From Pannonibacter phragmitetus_B (lineage in GTDB: Bacteria > Pseudomonadota > Alphaproteobacteria > Rhizobiales > Stappiaceae), in the NCBI RefSeq assembly GCF_050510895.1, contig NZ_JBNINT010000001.1, forward strand, positions 4,355,572 through 4,419,571: a DNA stretch of 64,000 nt, in the 5' to 3' direction. Positions 1-8,763 of the stretch are shown here, piece after piece; the first letter of the stretch is position 1, and every line of letters begins with the position of its first letter. The translations under genes were made by a program, and so were the position numbers. Under the pieces are notes generated by a model, which saw nothing but the letters and a program-made list of their open reading frames with translations, did no database searches and was not told where the DNA came from.

Positions 1-2
1 CA

Positions 3-62
3 TCCGGTACTCAATCCGGCCCTCAATCTACTGGCGTGAGTACGCCGCAACCGGCGGAGTGA
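3..62 (+). CDS. 3' end of an upstream gene, possibly urtC (partial)
   Basis: The first bases can be read in frame 3 up to a TGA at 60-62, four bases before the urtD start, giving a short Ser/Pro/Gln-rich tail. Urea-transporter operons usually place urtC directly before urtD, so this may be its C-terminus. The stretch is too short to identify, and frame 2 also stays open, ending at 68-70 in an ATGA overlap with urtD. The frame is therefore not certain. Confidence 0.3.
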   Translation, partial: SGTQSGPQSTGVSTPQPAE

Positions 63-66
63 AGCC

Positions 67-813
67 ATGACCCGTCAAACGAGCCTTCTCTATCTGGATG
101 GTGTCAGCGTCTCCTTCGATGGCTTCCGCGCTCTCAATTCCCTGTCCTTCGTCATCGCGCCGGGCGAAATGCGCGCCATCATCGGCCCCAATGGCGCGGG
201 CAAGACCACGATGATGGACGTGATCACCGGCAAGACCCGGCCCGATACGGGCGAGGTGTTCTTCGGCGGCCAGACCGACCTCACTCAACTGGACGAAGCC
301 GATATTGCCGAGCTTGGCATTGGCCGGAAATTCCAGAAGCCGACGGTTTTTGAGAGCCACACGGTTCAGGACAATCTGGAACTGGCGCTGAAGGCTCCGC
401 GCGGGCCGTTCTCGACGCTGTTCCATGTGCTGTCGCGCAAGGAAAAGGCACGGATCGAGGAGCTGCTGGAACTGATCCGGCTGGGTGGCCGCCGCAACGA
501 GCTGGCGGCCAATCTCAGCCATGGCCAGAAGCAGTGGCTGGAAATCGGCATGCTTCTGGCGCAGGAGCCGCAGCTACTCCTGGTCGATGAGCCCGCAGCT
601 GGCATGACCGACGCTGAAACGGCCGAAACGGCGGAGCTGCTCAAGGACATCAACAAGACCCGCTCGGTGGTGGTGGTGGAGCACGACATGAGCTTCATCC
701 GTGCGCTGGGCGTCAAGGTGACGGTGCTGCACGAAGGCTCAGTTCTGGCCGAAGGCTCGATCGACCACGTGTCCTCGAACGAGCGGGTGGTGGAAGTCTA
801 TCTGGGGCGGTGA
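67..813 (+). CDS. urtD: Urea ABC transporter ATP-binding protein UrtD
   Basis: This is one of two cytoplasmic ATPases that power the five-part high-affinity urea importer UrtABCDE of the branched-chain amino-acid transporter class. The 248-residue protein has a Walker A motif GPNGAGKTT at residues 40-48, an LSHGQ signature at 150-154 followed by the KQWLEIGMLL stretch typical of UrtD, a Walker B LLLVDEP at 170-176 and the switch histidine at 206. A GGAG ribosome-binding site at 56-59 fixes the ATG. The permease genes would lie before the window. urtE follows after an unusually long 152-164 base gap. The family assignment is firm; urea as substrate is inferred from family resemblance. Confidence 0.93.
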   Translation: MTRQTSLLYLDGVSVSFDGFRALNSLSFVIAPGEMRAIIGPNGAGKTTMMDVITGKTRPDTGEVFFGGQTDLTQLDEADIAELGIGRKFQKPTVFESHTVQDNLELALKAPRGPFSTLFHVLSRKEKARIEELLELIRLGGRRNELAANLSHGQKQWLEIGMLLAQEPQLLLVDEPAAGMTDAETAETAELLKDINKTRSVVVVEHDMSFIRALGVKVTVLHEGSVLAEGSIDHVSSNERVVEVYLGR

Positions 814-852
814 GGGGGCTGTGTTTCCTCCGGCCTGACCAAGGCTCCCCTT

Positions 853-924
853 CCTCTTCCCCTCAAGGGGGAGAGGGCACTGCGGCAAAAGGAGAGTGCG
901 TTCCTTCTCCTCAAGGGGCAGAGG
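853..924. repeat. Palindromic intergenic repeat pair between urtD and urtE
   Basis: Two related inverted repeats lie in the gap. The first pairs 853-862 with 867-876 (one mismatch) around a TCAA loop. The second, at 903-924, is a less perfect copy with the same loop. Both share the ten-base core CCTCAAGGGG at 861-870 and 909-918. This resembles the small palindromic intergenic repeats common in rhizobial-type genomes; the class cannot be named without a search. Confidence 0.55.
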
Positions 925-977
925 AATTCTAGCGCGATGAAGGCCCCGCCTCTTGGCCGGGTGAAATGGAGCAGACC

Positions 978-1673
978 ATGCTGAGCGTTGAAAAGATTGA
1001 TCTTCACTATGGCGCGGCTCAGGCGCTCAAAGGCGTATCCATTGAGGCGGAGGCGGGCAAGGTGACCTGCCTGATGGGCCGCAACGGCGTCGGCAAGACC
1101 TCGACATTGCGTGCCATCGCGGGCCAGCAGCCGGTCAGCGGTGGGCGCATCCTGTGGCAGGGACAGGATATCTCGCGCCTTGCGCCCCATGCCCGGGCAC
1201 GGCTTGGCATTGCCGTCGTGCCCCAGGGCCGCGAGATCTTTCCGCTTCTGAGCGTGAAGGAGAATCTGGAAACCGGCTATGCCCCGCTCGCCCGCCGCGA
1301 CCGGACCATCCCGGAGACCATTTTCGAGCTGTTTCCGGTGTTGAAGGACATGCTGGCACGCCGGGGCGGTGATCTGTCCGGCGGGCAGCAGCAGCAGCTG
1401 GCCATCGCCCGCGCTCTCGTCATGCGGCCGAAGCTTCTGGTGCTGGACGAGCCGACCGAAGGCATCCAGCCGTCCATCATCAAGGACATTGGCCGGGCGA
1501 TCGAGTGGCTGCGCGATCAGGGCACCATGGCGATCATTCTGGTGGAGCAGTATTTCGAATTTGCCCGCGACCTTGCCGACCGTTTTGCTGTGATGGACCG
1601 GGGTGAGGTGGTGATGGCGGGGCTGCGCAGCGAGTTGGACGAAACGGAGGTGCGCCGTCACCTGACGGTCTAG
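978..1673 (+). CDS. urtE: Urea ABC transporter ATP-binding protein UrtE
   Basis: This is the second ATPase of the urea importer and the presumed heterodimer partner of UrtD. It carries a Walker A motif GRNGVGKTS at residues 34-42, a Q-rich LSGGQQQQLAIARAL signature and a Walker B LLVLDEP followed by TEGIQPS, which is characteristic of LivF/UrtE proteins. I chose the ATG at 978, giving MLSVEKID, because GGAG at 968-971 sits six bases upstream. An in-frame ATG at 966 would add four residues and lacks such a site. At 231 residues the length is normal. No urease gene follows in the window. Confidence 0.92.
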   Translation: MLSVEKIDLHYGAAQALKGVSIEAEAGKVTCLMGRNGVGKTSTLRAIAGQQPVSGGRILWQGQDISRLAPHARARLGIAVVPQGREIFPLLSVKENLETGYAPLARRDRTIPETIFELFPVLKDMLARRGGDLSGGQQQQLAIARALVMRPKLLVLDEPTEGIQPSIIKDIGRAIEWLRDQGTMAIILVEQYFEFARDLADRFAVMDRGEVVMAGLRSELDETEVRRHLTV

Positions 1674-1811
1674 TCTTGCAATCCGGTCTACTTGAAACTG
1701 GTAGAGCTGGTGTGGCCCGGCATAAGAATTACGCTGTTCTGCGTTTCAAGGTCACGCTGTTGACACGCTTTGTCCTAAACTCGGTCCGATTCGGTATTCG
1801 GGGAGACTGGG

Positions 1812-4731
1812 ATGAAGCGGCTTGTGATCGGGGCAGGCATCGTGGCTGTGCTCATGGCATCTGCTGTGGTCATCGTGCCCATGGTGCTGCCGAAAGATGC
1901 CATCAAGGCACGGGTGATCCAGGAGGTGGAGGCCGCCTCCGGCCTGCGTCTGCGCATTGACGGCCCGGTATCCATTTCCCTTCTGCCGGCGTTTCATCTC
2001 AGCGCGGAAGATGTCGGGCTGTCCGGTGAGGCCGGCGCCCGGGGTGTCGAATTTGCCCGTGCGGGTTCCATTTCCTTCGAACTTGGCTGGGGAGCTCTTT
2101 TCGGCGGCGCCATTCAGGTCACCGGCATTGCCCTTGAAACACCGGAGTTCAACCTTCTGGTCGATGGTGAAGGCCGCACATCCTGGGCGCCACGCAAGCC
2201 GATGAAACGCATCGAGGGCGTCTTTACCCAGTTCGAAAGCAAGGGCGGCGAGCAGCCAGCGCCAGCGCCCGCTCAGACACTTCCTGACGGTGCGCCGCAG
2301 GAAGCGCGGGACCTGGGTGCGCTGGCCCGTGTCGGCTTCGACGACGTTCAGATTCGCGGCGGGCGCCTTGTCTATGCGGACGAGCGTAGCGGGACGCGGC
2401 AGGAACTGGCCGATATCAACGGTCGTTTCACGATGCCCGGGCTTGATAAGCAGGCTGATCTGGATGTCAGCGCCATCTGGAATGGCCAATCCGTTCTGCT
2501 CGACGCACAGGTGGCGAGCCTCCTGAAACTTGTGGCCGGAGAGACGGCCGCAATCGATCTGATGGCCAAGGCGGGCGGGGTGACAGTCAACGTGGAGGGC
2601 GGGCTCGGCCTGTCGCCGCTGGCTGTGGATCTGGCTGTAGACGGCAAGGCCGATTCTCTGGCTGCCATTACGGCGCTTTCCGGCGCCGAAGGTGCGCAGG
2701 ACAGTGGCGAAGTCTCGCTCGCGGGCCGTGTCGCAGGCGATACGCGCCAGATTGTCCTGCAGGATGGAATGGCAGCCCTTGGTGCGCTCAAACTTGCGCT
2801 GTCTCTCAATGCGGACCTGACCGGGAATGCCCCTCGTATTGAAGGGCGTGTCCAGTCTTCGGGCGGCAGCTTGCAGGATGCGCTGAGGCTGGCAAACCTC
2901 TCCTTCCCGGCCACGGGTGAGTTTGGCACGGATCTGCGCTTTGCCGCTTCAGGGGCGGATGCGCCCTCTCTGCTGGGGTCGCTGGAACTGTCTGGCCTTG
3001 TCTCGGTCGCGGGCGGCACGGTCACCGGCCTTGATCTTGCCGCTGCCACGGGCGGCGATGAAAGCGCCAACCAGATCAGCGGCATCAATGCCAAGGTGAG
3101 TTTCGACGGGCTGGACAAACCTGTCACCGTCTCTGGCGGACTGAGCTGGCGGGGAGAGGCCTTCGCCCTGAAGGGGGCTGCCACCCCGGCCATTCTGCTG
3201 GCAGGTCTTCCGGCTCCCGTTGATATCCGTCTGGAAGGTGCCAAGGGGGCGCCGGGTTCGAGGGCTCTGCTTCATTGTCCGGCGGCGTTGACGGCTCGGT
3301 CTTCGTGGAAACGAAGAGCCTGCGCAACCTGTTGTCCTGGCTGGGCCGTCCGCTTGCGCCGGGCGCAGGCCTTGGCCCGTTCCGGGTGGCGGGTGCGTTT
3401 GCCGCCGGGGACAATAGGGTGTCCTTCCGCAATACGGCCTTCACGCTGGACGGCATCAGCGGCAGCGGTGAGGGCAGTCTCGTCTTCGGGGCGGTTCCGA
3501 AACTGACGGCTTCGCTCGTGCTCGAAAGCCTGCCGCTTGATCCCTATCTCGGCACGGGCCCGGCGCAGGCACCTGCCAATGCCAAACCCGCTGGAGGTGC
3601 TGCAGCACCGTCTGGCGGCGCCAAGGCCGCGAAGGGCTGGAGTAATGCTCCGGTCGATTTCGGCGGACTTGCCGCCTTTGATGCCGATCTGACGCTGACG
3701 GCCAAGTCGATCAACTGGGACAGATTCAAGCTCGGTAATAGCGCCCTCAAAGTGGTCATTGCCGATGGCGTTCTGAACGCAGATCTGCAGCAGGTCTCGC
3801 TTTATGGCGGCGAAGGCAAGGGGACGCTGACGGTCGAAGGCGGCAACCGCCAGCCGCAGATCCGATCTGCCTTCACCCTGTCCAAGGTCGGGGCACGTGA
3901 TCTGCTGCGCGATGCCACGGGTATTTCCTGGCTCGATGGTTCGGGCTTTTTCTCCTATGACATCAACACGCGCGGCAGCAGCGAAGCGGAATTGATTGGC
4001 AATCTTGGCGGTGAAGCGAAGGTTGAGGTTCTCAACGGTGCCATTCTCGGGGTCAACCTTCCGGATATGGTGCGTAATGTTGCGTCCCGCACGCTGCTGG
4101 GCTGGCAGCAGTCCAGCGAGGCGCGGACCGATTTCACCACGCTGACTGCCTCCTTCCAGATCAGTAATGGCGTTGCCGTCAACCAGGATCTTGCACTGGC
4201 CGGTCCGCTGATCCAGATGACGGGCAGCGGCACCACCGACATGCCGGGCCGGATGCTCGATTGGCGGGTGGAGCCGCAGATCGTCCCCAGCCTTCAGGGC
4301 ATTGCGCCGACACCGCGGGCCAAGGGGAATCCAAGACGATGGCTGCGCTCGGCGTGCCGGTCGTTATCCGGGGCTCCTGGGACCGGCCGCAGATCTACCC
4401 GGATATTCAGGGCATTCTGGAGAACCCGCAGGCAGCTTATGAACAGTTGCAGCAGGTGGGCGGCGAACTGGTGCAGCTTCTCAAGGTCAAGCCGGATGAG
4501 GCGCTGGGAACTGTTGCCAATGACCTCATCAGCCAGACCTCTGGCGGCAAGGTGCAGATCGATGTGCAGAAGGTTCTGGATGGCGAGGTCAGTGACCAGA
4601 GCGTGCTGAAGGCTCTGGAGCAGGGCTTCGGGCTGCCGTCCGGCTTCCTGGGGTCGTCGGGGCCGGGCGTGCCGGAAGGGCGCGAGGTGCTCCCGGAAGA
4701 GCCGGGTTCGGAATCCCAGCCTCAGCCTTGA
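1812..4731 (+). pseudogene. AsmA family protein, two frameshifts as sequenced
   Basis: AsmA-family proteins are large inner-membrane-anchored periplasmic proteins linked to outer-membrane assembly and envelope lipid transport. Reading starts at an ATG with an N-terminal hydrophobic anchor (about residues 5-27) and the conserved segment VEAASGLRLRIDGPVSISLLP. The frame is lost near 3242-3262 and continues in a second frame (FEGSASLSGGVDGSV onward), then changes again near 4300-4330 into GVPVVIRGSWDRPQIYPDI, the typical AsmA C-terminal motif. Both changes act as one-base losses. Restored, the protein would be about 973 residues, with no internal domain missing. I infer sequencing error. The gene stands between urtE and the convergent phnN. 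Confidence 0.85.
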
Positions 4732-4747
4732 GGAAATAAAAGCGGCG

Positions 4748-5356
4748 TCAGCTGGCTGCGGCAGGCAGGCCAAGGGCCCTGCGCATAGAGGCAAGGCTGT
4801 CCTCCAGCCTGCCGGAATTGTCGATGCGGATGACGCCGGGCACGTTTGGCATGTCGATGTCGGCCCGGCTGAGGCGGCGGCTGATCTCTTCCCGGCTTTC
4901 GCGTCCGCGCGCCGCCAGCCGCCCGGCCAGCACGTCGATGGGTGCGGTGACCAGCAGGATGATCAGCGAGGCGTATTTCCGGCGCGCCTGATTGAGGATC
5001 TGGCGTGAGCCATTGGCGATCACCGTGTGACCGGCGCGGATGCCGTCATCAATGCTCTCCGGCAGGATATAGCCAAGGCCATGCGCCTCCCAGGCAAGGG
5101 CAACACGGCCCTTGCTGCAAAGGGAGTTGAACTCGGCGCTGCTGATGGAATCATGATCTTCCGTCGCCCCGTCTTTCGTCCGGGTGATGAGGCGCCGTGC
5201 GAAGATGTAGGCTGGATCGCCTTCAAGGCTGTCTCGCAGGGCATTCATCAGCGTATCCTTGCCCGCGCCGCTGGGGCCAACCACCAGCACCAGCCTGCCC
5301 GGCCCGAGCATGGCCGTACCGCCATCTGTCTGATGCTGTTGTATCCCGCTGTTCAT
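4748..5356 (-). CDS. phnN: Ribose 1,5-bisphosphate phosphokinase PhnN
   Basis: PhnN phosphorylates ribose 1,5-bisphosphate to PRPP, the salvage end of C-P lyase phosphonate breakdown. The protein has a P-loop GPSGAGKD near its N-terminus and the guanylate-kinase-like sequence ending in a family-typical IDNSG segment. I chose the ATG at 5356 (MNSGIQQH) because GGAG lies six bases upstream. The open frame extends to 5449 but would then run into phnM. This gives 202 residues, slightly longer than usual. It is the last gene of a minus-strand series with phnM, the DUF1045 gene and fosX, and converges on AsmA. Confidence 0.9.
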   Translation of the reverse strand: MNSGIQQHQTDGGTAMLGPGRLVLVVGPSGAGKDTLMNALRDSLEGDPAYIFARRLITRTKDGATEDHDSISSAEFNSLCSKGRVALAWEAHGLGYILPESIDDGIRAGHTVIANGSRQILNQARRKYASLIILLVTAPIDVLAGRLAARGRESREEISRRLSRADIDMPNVPGVIRIDNSGRLEDSLASMRRALGLPAAAS

Positions 5357-5399
5357 TGCATGCTCCGTAAATGGCCCGGCTGTGTGTGGTCCGCCAGCC

Positions 5400-6545
5400 T
5401 CAGGCGACGCGCCGTCCCTCGCGCCAGACGCCGCGCACAACCGGCACATTGCCTACCAGCCGCACCTGCACCAGATCGGCCCTGAGACCCGTCTCCAGGC
5501 GGCCGCGGTCGGCAAGGCCTGCCATCCGCGCCGGGGTGGCTGTCACCATCGCCATCGCCTGCGGCAGCGAGATGCCCTCGACCTCTCCTGCAAGATGGAA
5601 CGCGGCCTGCAGCATGGACACGGGCACATAGTCGGAGGAAATGATGTCGAGGCAGCCGTCCTCGGCCAGTGCCTTTGCGGAAATGTTGCCGGAGTGAGAG
5701 CCGCCGCGCACCACATTCGGCCCGCCCATCAGCACGCCCATGCCGGCCGCGTGGGAGGCGCGGGCGGCTTCAAGCGTGGTCGGGAACTCGGCAATGCCGG
5801 TGCCGAGGCTGACGGCCTCGTCCACATGCGCCACGGTTGCATCGTCGTGGCTGGCCAGAAGGATGCCGCGCTCACGGGCGGAAGCTGCCAGCAGCTTGCG
5901 GTGCTGCGGGGCATTCTTGTCCGCAACGGCCTGCCGCATGGCAATGTAGGCTTCCATCTGTTCTTCGGTGAAGTTCTTCTTTGTCTGGTAGTAGACGCGG
6001 TACATCTCGATGGAAACGAACTGCCGCTGACCGGGCGTGTGGTCCATCAGCGACATGAGCCGCACGCGTGCATCCTTGCTGAAATGCTCATAGGCGGTCA
6101 TCACGTCCGGGGCTGAAACCTCACAACGCAGATGGATAAAATGTTCGGCACGCAGGCGTTTTTCCGACTGTGCGCTTTCGATCGCGCCAGCGAGTGCGCG
6201 CATGTCGTCCACATTCAGTTCCGCTTCCGCATCCATGCCGACGCGCAGGGCATCAAACACCGTGGTGATGCCGGCGCAGGCAATCTGAGCGTCATGGGCC
6301 TGCACCGCGGAAACCGGATTCCAGCGCACCTTGGGCCGTGGAGAGTAGTGCGTTTCCAGATGGTCCGTGTGCAGTTCCACCAATCCGGGGATCAGGAAGT
6401 CGCCCTCGCAATCATGCCCATGAGCCGGGAGGCCGCCGTCATCTATGGCGCTGATCGTGCCGCTCTTCACCTCCAGGCTGCCGGTGATGACACTGTCAGG
6501 CAGAACGAGGCGGGCGTTGGTGAAGCTGTGCGTGATGTTTGTCAT
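5400..6545 (-). CDS. phnM: Alpha-D-ribose 1-methylphosphonate 5-triphosphate diphosphatase PhnM
   Basis: PhnM removes pyrophosphate from alpha-D-ribose 1-methylphosphonate 5-triphosphate before C-P bond cleavage. It is an amidohydrolase-fold metalloenzyme. The sequence has the metal-binding entry motif GLVELHTDHLETH, the mid-protein SHDDATVAH and the late SSDYVP motif expected of PhnM, at a normal 381 residues. Its ATG overlaps the stop of the upstream DUF1045 gene by four bases (6542-6545), which indicates translational coupling. The partner enzymes PhnG-L are not in this window, so the substrate must be made by genes elsewhere. Confidence 0.95.
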   Translation of the reverse strand: MTNITHSFTNARLVLPDSVITGSLEVKSGTISAIDDGGLPAHGHDCEGDFLIPGLVELHTDHLETHYSPRPKVRWNPVSAVQAHDAQIACAGITTVFDALRVGMDAEAELNVDDMRALAGAIESAQSEKRLRAEHFIHLRCEVSAPDVMTAYEHFSKDARVRLMSLMDHTPGQRQFVSIEMYRVYYQTKKNFTEEQMEAYIAMRQAVADKNAPQHRKLLAASARERGILLASHDDATVAHVDEAVSLGTGIAEFPTTLEAARASHAAGMGVLMGGPNVVRGGSHSGNISAKALAEDGCLDIISSDYVPVSMLQAAFHLAGEVEGISLPQAMAMVTATPARMAGLADRGRLETGLRADLVQVRLVGNVPVVRGVWREGRRVA

Positions 6546-7294
6546 TGTCTCGGGCTCCCGGCGGAAACGGGTATTTGGCGCAGGTTGGGGTCTTGCGGGC
6601 CTGTGGATCCCGTGAGGGGCAGGATTTCGACGGCTCGGAATGGCGCGCCGCGTTCTGGCTCGGCAAAAAGACCAAGGCTGGCAATCTGATGGGGGCGGTC
6701 CGTCACCCCGGCAAAGTGATCCATGGCAGCCGCTTCAAGGGCAGACATGGTGCTGTCCTCTTCCAGCTTCCCCGAAAGGGTCATGTGAAAGCGGAATTCC
6801 TCGAAAACATACGGATAGCCCCAGACCTGCAGGAGCTCCTGCTGGCTGGGTGAGAGGTTTGCGGCAAGACGGCGGGCCATGTCGGCTTCGCTCAGCGGTG
6901 CCCGGAAGGGTTCAAAAGCCTCGACACAGGCTGCGGCGAAGCCATTGAGATCAGCGCTTGCAGGCTGTGGGGTCAATGCCAGAAAGCGGCCAAGCCGGGT
7001 GACGGAAAGACCGGGAATGGTGAAGAGAGCCGCATGGCTGCAAAAGCTGCGGAACGCAACGCGCAGCGCCTGTTCGTCAGCCCCGGCGGCAAGGGAAAAC
7101 GGCGCCTTCAAAGTGCCGTGAAAGCCGTAGCGGCGCGGGTCCGCCGTCAGGGTGGCCAGATCCTCAACCGTGAGGCCGGGTATCTCTGGCTGAGGCAAGG
7201 CCTTGCCGTCTACCGCGTCGCGTCCAAGCCACGCGGCACCGAGCCGGGTCAAAGGACTGTCTGCGGGGGCAGTGTAGTAGATAGCGTAACGCAT
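6542..7294 (-). CDS. DUF1045 family 2H-phosphoesterase of the phn cluster
   Basis: This 250-residue protein belongs to the DUF1045 family often found in alphaproteobacterial phosphonate loci. Two His-x-Thr motifs, HGT at residues 59-61 and HMT at 170-172, match the paired catalytic motifs of the 2H phosphoesterase fold, which acts on cyclic or 2',3'-linked phosphates. That is sequence evidence for a phosphoesterase, but the substrate is not proven. Position between phnM and fosX suggests the ribose-phosphate intermediates of phosphonate breakdown, possibly the cyclic phosphate handled by PhnP in Escherichia coli. The ATG at 7294 (MRYAIYY) was preferred to one at 7345 because family members begin there. 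Confidence 0.85.
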   Translation of the reverse strand: MRYAIYYTAPADSPLTRLGAAWLGRDAVDGKALPQPEIPGLTVEDLATLTADPRRYGFHGTLKAPFSLAAGADEQALRVAFRSFCSHAALFTIPGLSVTRLGRFLALTPQPASADLNGFAAACVEAFEPFRAPLSEADMARRLAANLSPSQQELLQVWGYPYVFEEFRFHMTLSGKLEEDSTMSALEAAAMDHFAGVTDRPHQIASLGLFAEPERGAPFRAVEILPLTGSTGPQDPNLRQIPVSAGSPRQ

Positions 7295-7374
7295 CGGGGA
7301 AGGCCGTCTTGTCTCAAGAATCGGAGGGCTGGATAAAAGAAGCAATGGCCAGAACTAAGGCTGGCGCATGTAGG

Positions 7375-7815
7375 CTATGTGACAGAGATGTTGCCGTCCT
7401 CAGCTCCGGTGTGGCGTGCATAGGCGGCGAGCCGCTCCTCCAATGTGCCGGAGTGAAGCTCGAACAGATGGTTGTCTTCGTCATAGAAGTACACCGACCG
7501 GCCCTCACCGGCAATGCGGGGCCGAGGCGGCCTGACGTCAAGCCCAAGGCTGCGGATGCGCTCCATTGCTGGCTCGATCTCCGCATCATCCACCTTGAAG
7601 GCGATGTGATTGTAGCTGCGCTCTGGCAGGCTTTCGCCTTGCATGACGGCGATCCATATATCCCCGGATACAAAGAATTTCTCCGCAGATAACGAAAATC
7701 CAGCGCCGCGACTGCAGTAAACCTCGTTGAGGCCAAGGACCTCCGTGAGGATTCGGGCCATTTTTGTGATGTCACGGCAGATAAAAGTCATGTGGGAAAC
7801 GCCTTGAATCGCCAT
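7375..7815 (-). CDS. fosX: Fosfomycin epoxide hydrolase FosX
   Basis: FosX opens the epoxide of fosfomycin with water, using a divalent metal, and so inactivates the antibiotic. The 146-residue protein is one vicinal-oxygen-chelate domain. Expected metal ligands are His8, His70 (YNHIAF) and Glu119 (HLFEL), and Glu45 occupies the place of the general base that distinguishes FosX from the thiol-using FosA and FosB. The segments RSVYFYDEDNHLFELH and GTLEERL are close to known FosX sequences. It sits at the head of a phn gene series, as reported for Mesorhizobium loti FosX, so it may be ancestral rather than a recent resistance gene. An AGGA site precedes the ATG. Confidence 0.88.
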   Translation of the reverse strand: MAIQGVSHMTFICRDITKMARILTEVLGLNEVYCSRGAGFSLSAEKFFVSGDIWIAVMQGESLPERSYNHIAFKVDDAEIEPAMERIRSLGLDVRPPRPRIAGEGRSVYFYDEDNHLFELHSGTLEERLAAYARHTGAEDGNISVT

Positions 7816-7832
7816 GGATCAGATTCCTGTTT

Positions 7833-7851
7833 GCGCATACAGTCAATGCGC
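7833..7851. promoter_or_regulatory. Inverted repeat upstream of fosX, candidate operator
   Basis: GCGCAT at 7833-7838 and ATGCGC at 7846-7851 form a perfect six-base inverted repeat with a seven-base spacer, ending 18 bases before the fosX ATG in the fosX/phnF divergent gap. Its place suits binding by the adjacent GntR regulator, but the protein's motif is not known to me for this group. Confidence 0.35.
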
Positions 7852-7979
7852 GTATATTTTTGCAAGGTTGTCCCATAGGTTGCCTTGGATCAACTTGCTT
7901 TTCACCGCGTCATAAGTAATTACTGCAATGCCCTGCCGGACGGGTAAGGGCTGATGAGTGTTTGTTGAATTTGTCTACT

Positions 7980-7987
7980 TGTATACA
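7980..7987. promoter_or_regulatory. TGTATACA palindrome upstream of phnF, candidate operator or -10
   Basis: A perfect eight-base palindrome lies 44 bases before the phnF ATG. Its inner TATACA could also serve as a -10 hexamer, which would put a regulator site on top of the phnF promoter. No good -35 is visible at the right distance, so the role is tentative. Confidence 0.3.
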
Positions 7988-8030
7988 TTGAGCTGAGCGG
8001 CAAAGCAACGCCGTGGCAAGGGGGCGCTGA

Positions 8031-8763
8031 ATGACCGGGTTTGGACCGCTGGACCGGGGAACAGGGATTGCCGTCTGGCGTCAGATAGCCGAGTGGATCC
8101 GCACTGAGGCGGCCGCTGGCAGGTTCGTGTCAGGCATGCAGTTGCCGCCAGAAATGGAGCTGGCAGCCCGATTCGGCGTGAACCGGCATACGGTCCGGCG
8201 CGCTATTTCGGTGCTGACGCATGAAGGACTGCTTCGAGCAGATCAGGGGCGTGGAACCTTCTTTGCGGGGCGTTCAGTCAGCTATCCGATCTCACGGCAG
8301 ACGCGGTTCTCCGAAATTCTGGCCGGGCAAGGCCACGCGCCGGGCGGACGCCTGACGGGAGCGGGTGTAGAGGGGGCGAATGAACTCCTTGCTGCGAGAC
8401 TGGAAGTGCCGGCTGGAACACCTCTGCAGCGGATAGAGACCTTGCGGATGTCAGGGGATGTGCCGGTTTTGGCTGGCACAAGCTGGTGTGAACTGGCCCG
8501 GTTTCCTGGCCTTGCTGCTGATTTCGCAGAGACAGGCTCCTTCACCCAGTGTTTCACCAGGGCAGGGCTTGGGGGTATGTCCGCCGCGAAACACGGGTCT
8601 ATGCTGAACGCGCCACGGTTGAAGACGCCCGGCAGCTGGGAATTGATTTCGGCTCGCCCGTGATGGTGATGGAAGTGATCAATGACGATCCGGGGGCAGT
8701 CCGGTGCAATATGCCCGCAGCCGTGTAGCTGCAGACCGGATGGAGCTGGTGGTGCGCAGCTGA
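8031..8763 (+). pseudogene. phnF: GntR family regulator PhnF, two frameshifts as sequenced
   Basis: This is a transcription factor with an N-terminal winged-helix GntR domain (LPPEMELAARFGVNRHTVRRAISVL, about residues 40-65) and a C-terminal UTRA ligand domain, resembling PhnF, the repressor of phosphonate genes. The intact frame stops early at 8661-8663. Moving to the next frame near 8570-8585 restores the UTRA sequence to VMVMEVINDDP, and a further change near 8694-8700 restores SPVQYARSRVAADRMELVV ending at 8761-8763. Both look like one-base losses beside G runs. Restored length is about 244 residues, normal for PhnF. It diverges from fosX and probably controls that series. Confidence 0.8.
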
